From contig CALXLL010000003.1 in the NCBI GenBank assembly GCA_944389185.1, positions 76,754 through 110,213 on the forward strand: a DNA stretch of 33,460 nt, given 5' to 3'. The DNA is from an uncultured Alphaproteobacteria bacterium (GTDB taxonomy: Bacteria; Pseudomonadota; Alphaproteobacteria; Rs-D84). Positions 33,413-33,460 of the stretch are shown in pieces; position 1 is the stretch's first letter; every line of letters begins with the position of its first letter. The notes beneath the pieces were generated by a model. It was given only the letters and a program-made list of their open reading frames with translations, was not told where the DNA came from and searched no databases. The position numbers and the translations under genes were made by a program.

Positions 33413-33425
33413 AAAAAAAAAAAAA
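33413..33425. repeat. 13-base poly-A tract (poly-T on the gene's strand)
   Basis: Thirteen consecutive A on the plus strand lie 22-34 bases upstream of ATG 33391 and just upstream of its TATAAA box, in the open frame. Tracts this long are prone to slipped-strand length change; see findings. Confidence 0.85.
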
Positions 33426-33460
33426 GAAAAATTATTTACTACATATATTTCATTCAACGG

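Noticed and set aside
1-33460. CRISPR array, IS element, tRNA or rRNA genes
   Set aside because: No regularly spaced repeats, no transposase-like frame, and no cloverleaf or rRNA sequence was recognised.

Overview
The window is a gene-dense, AT-rich chromosomal segment, about 30 genes in 33.5 kb with only one non-coding gap over 250 bases. It comes from a diderm bacterium, most likely an alphaproteobacterium. The evidence is an RpoH-type sigma factor, a NusA with two C-terminal helix-hairpin-helix repeats, a skp-lpxD-fabZ order, a yfgM/bamB/der neighbourhood, and a small gene resembling the alphaproteobacterial DUF4167 family. The low GC, the scattered secretion genes and the IncI/R64-like type IVb pilin genes would fit an uncultured host-associated (gut-type) alphaproteobacterium. 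That last placement is inference.

Layout. Bases 1-3850: nusA (cut by the left edge) and infB. Bases 3932-7357: der, bamB-like and yfgM-like genes on the minus strand, with a plus-strand Yip1-family membrane gene between bamB and der. Bases 7423-9367: rpoH and a porin-like outer-membrane protein. Bases 9368-9637: a porin terminator, a good promoter and a roughly 175-base structured RNA or leader in front of a family-2 glycosyltransferase (9638-10534). Bases 10571-12948: minus-strand rsmE, rluB-type synthase and a TPR membrane protein. Bases 13005-15263: a lone VirD4/TraG-type coupling ATPase. Bases 15289-17542: fabZ, lpxD and skp (minus). Bases 17619-20719: a DUF4167-like gene, dnaX, a PilS-like prepilin and an OmpA-domain lipoprotein (minus). 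Bases 20863-24738: three overlapping PilV-like prepilin genes. Bases 24759-26710: a zinc-ribbon membrane protein, a small secreted protein and an RluA-family synthase. Bases 26832-33460: four unrecognised proteins. Three have signal peptides, and two of these carry repeated cysteine frameworks.

Functional picture. Much of the window serves the envelope: BAM and periplasmic chaperone functions, lipid A and fatty acid synthesis, a porin, OmpA and TPR proteins. Added to this are pieces of a type IVb pilus or type IV secretion apparatus (PilS, three PilV-like tip or minor pilins, a VirD4 ATPase, an OmpA lipoprotein) scattered among housekeeping genes, without the assembly ATPase, platform protein, secretin or prepilin peptidase.

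Most unusual: (1) a 1028-residue secreted protein with two kinds of repeated cysteine module, one of which resembles a module at the start of the neighbouring 587-residue protein; (2) three full-length shufflon-type PilV paralogues in tandem instead of one gene with an invertible cassette; (3) an unassigned multi-hairpin RNA with mutually exclusive pairings ahead of the glycosyltransferase; (4) several genes whose predicted -10 box sits only 6-9 bases from the start codon, implying leaderless mRNAs.
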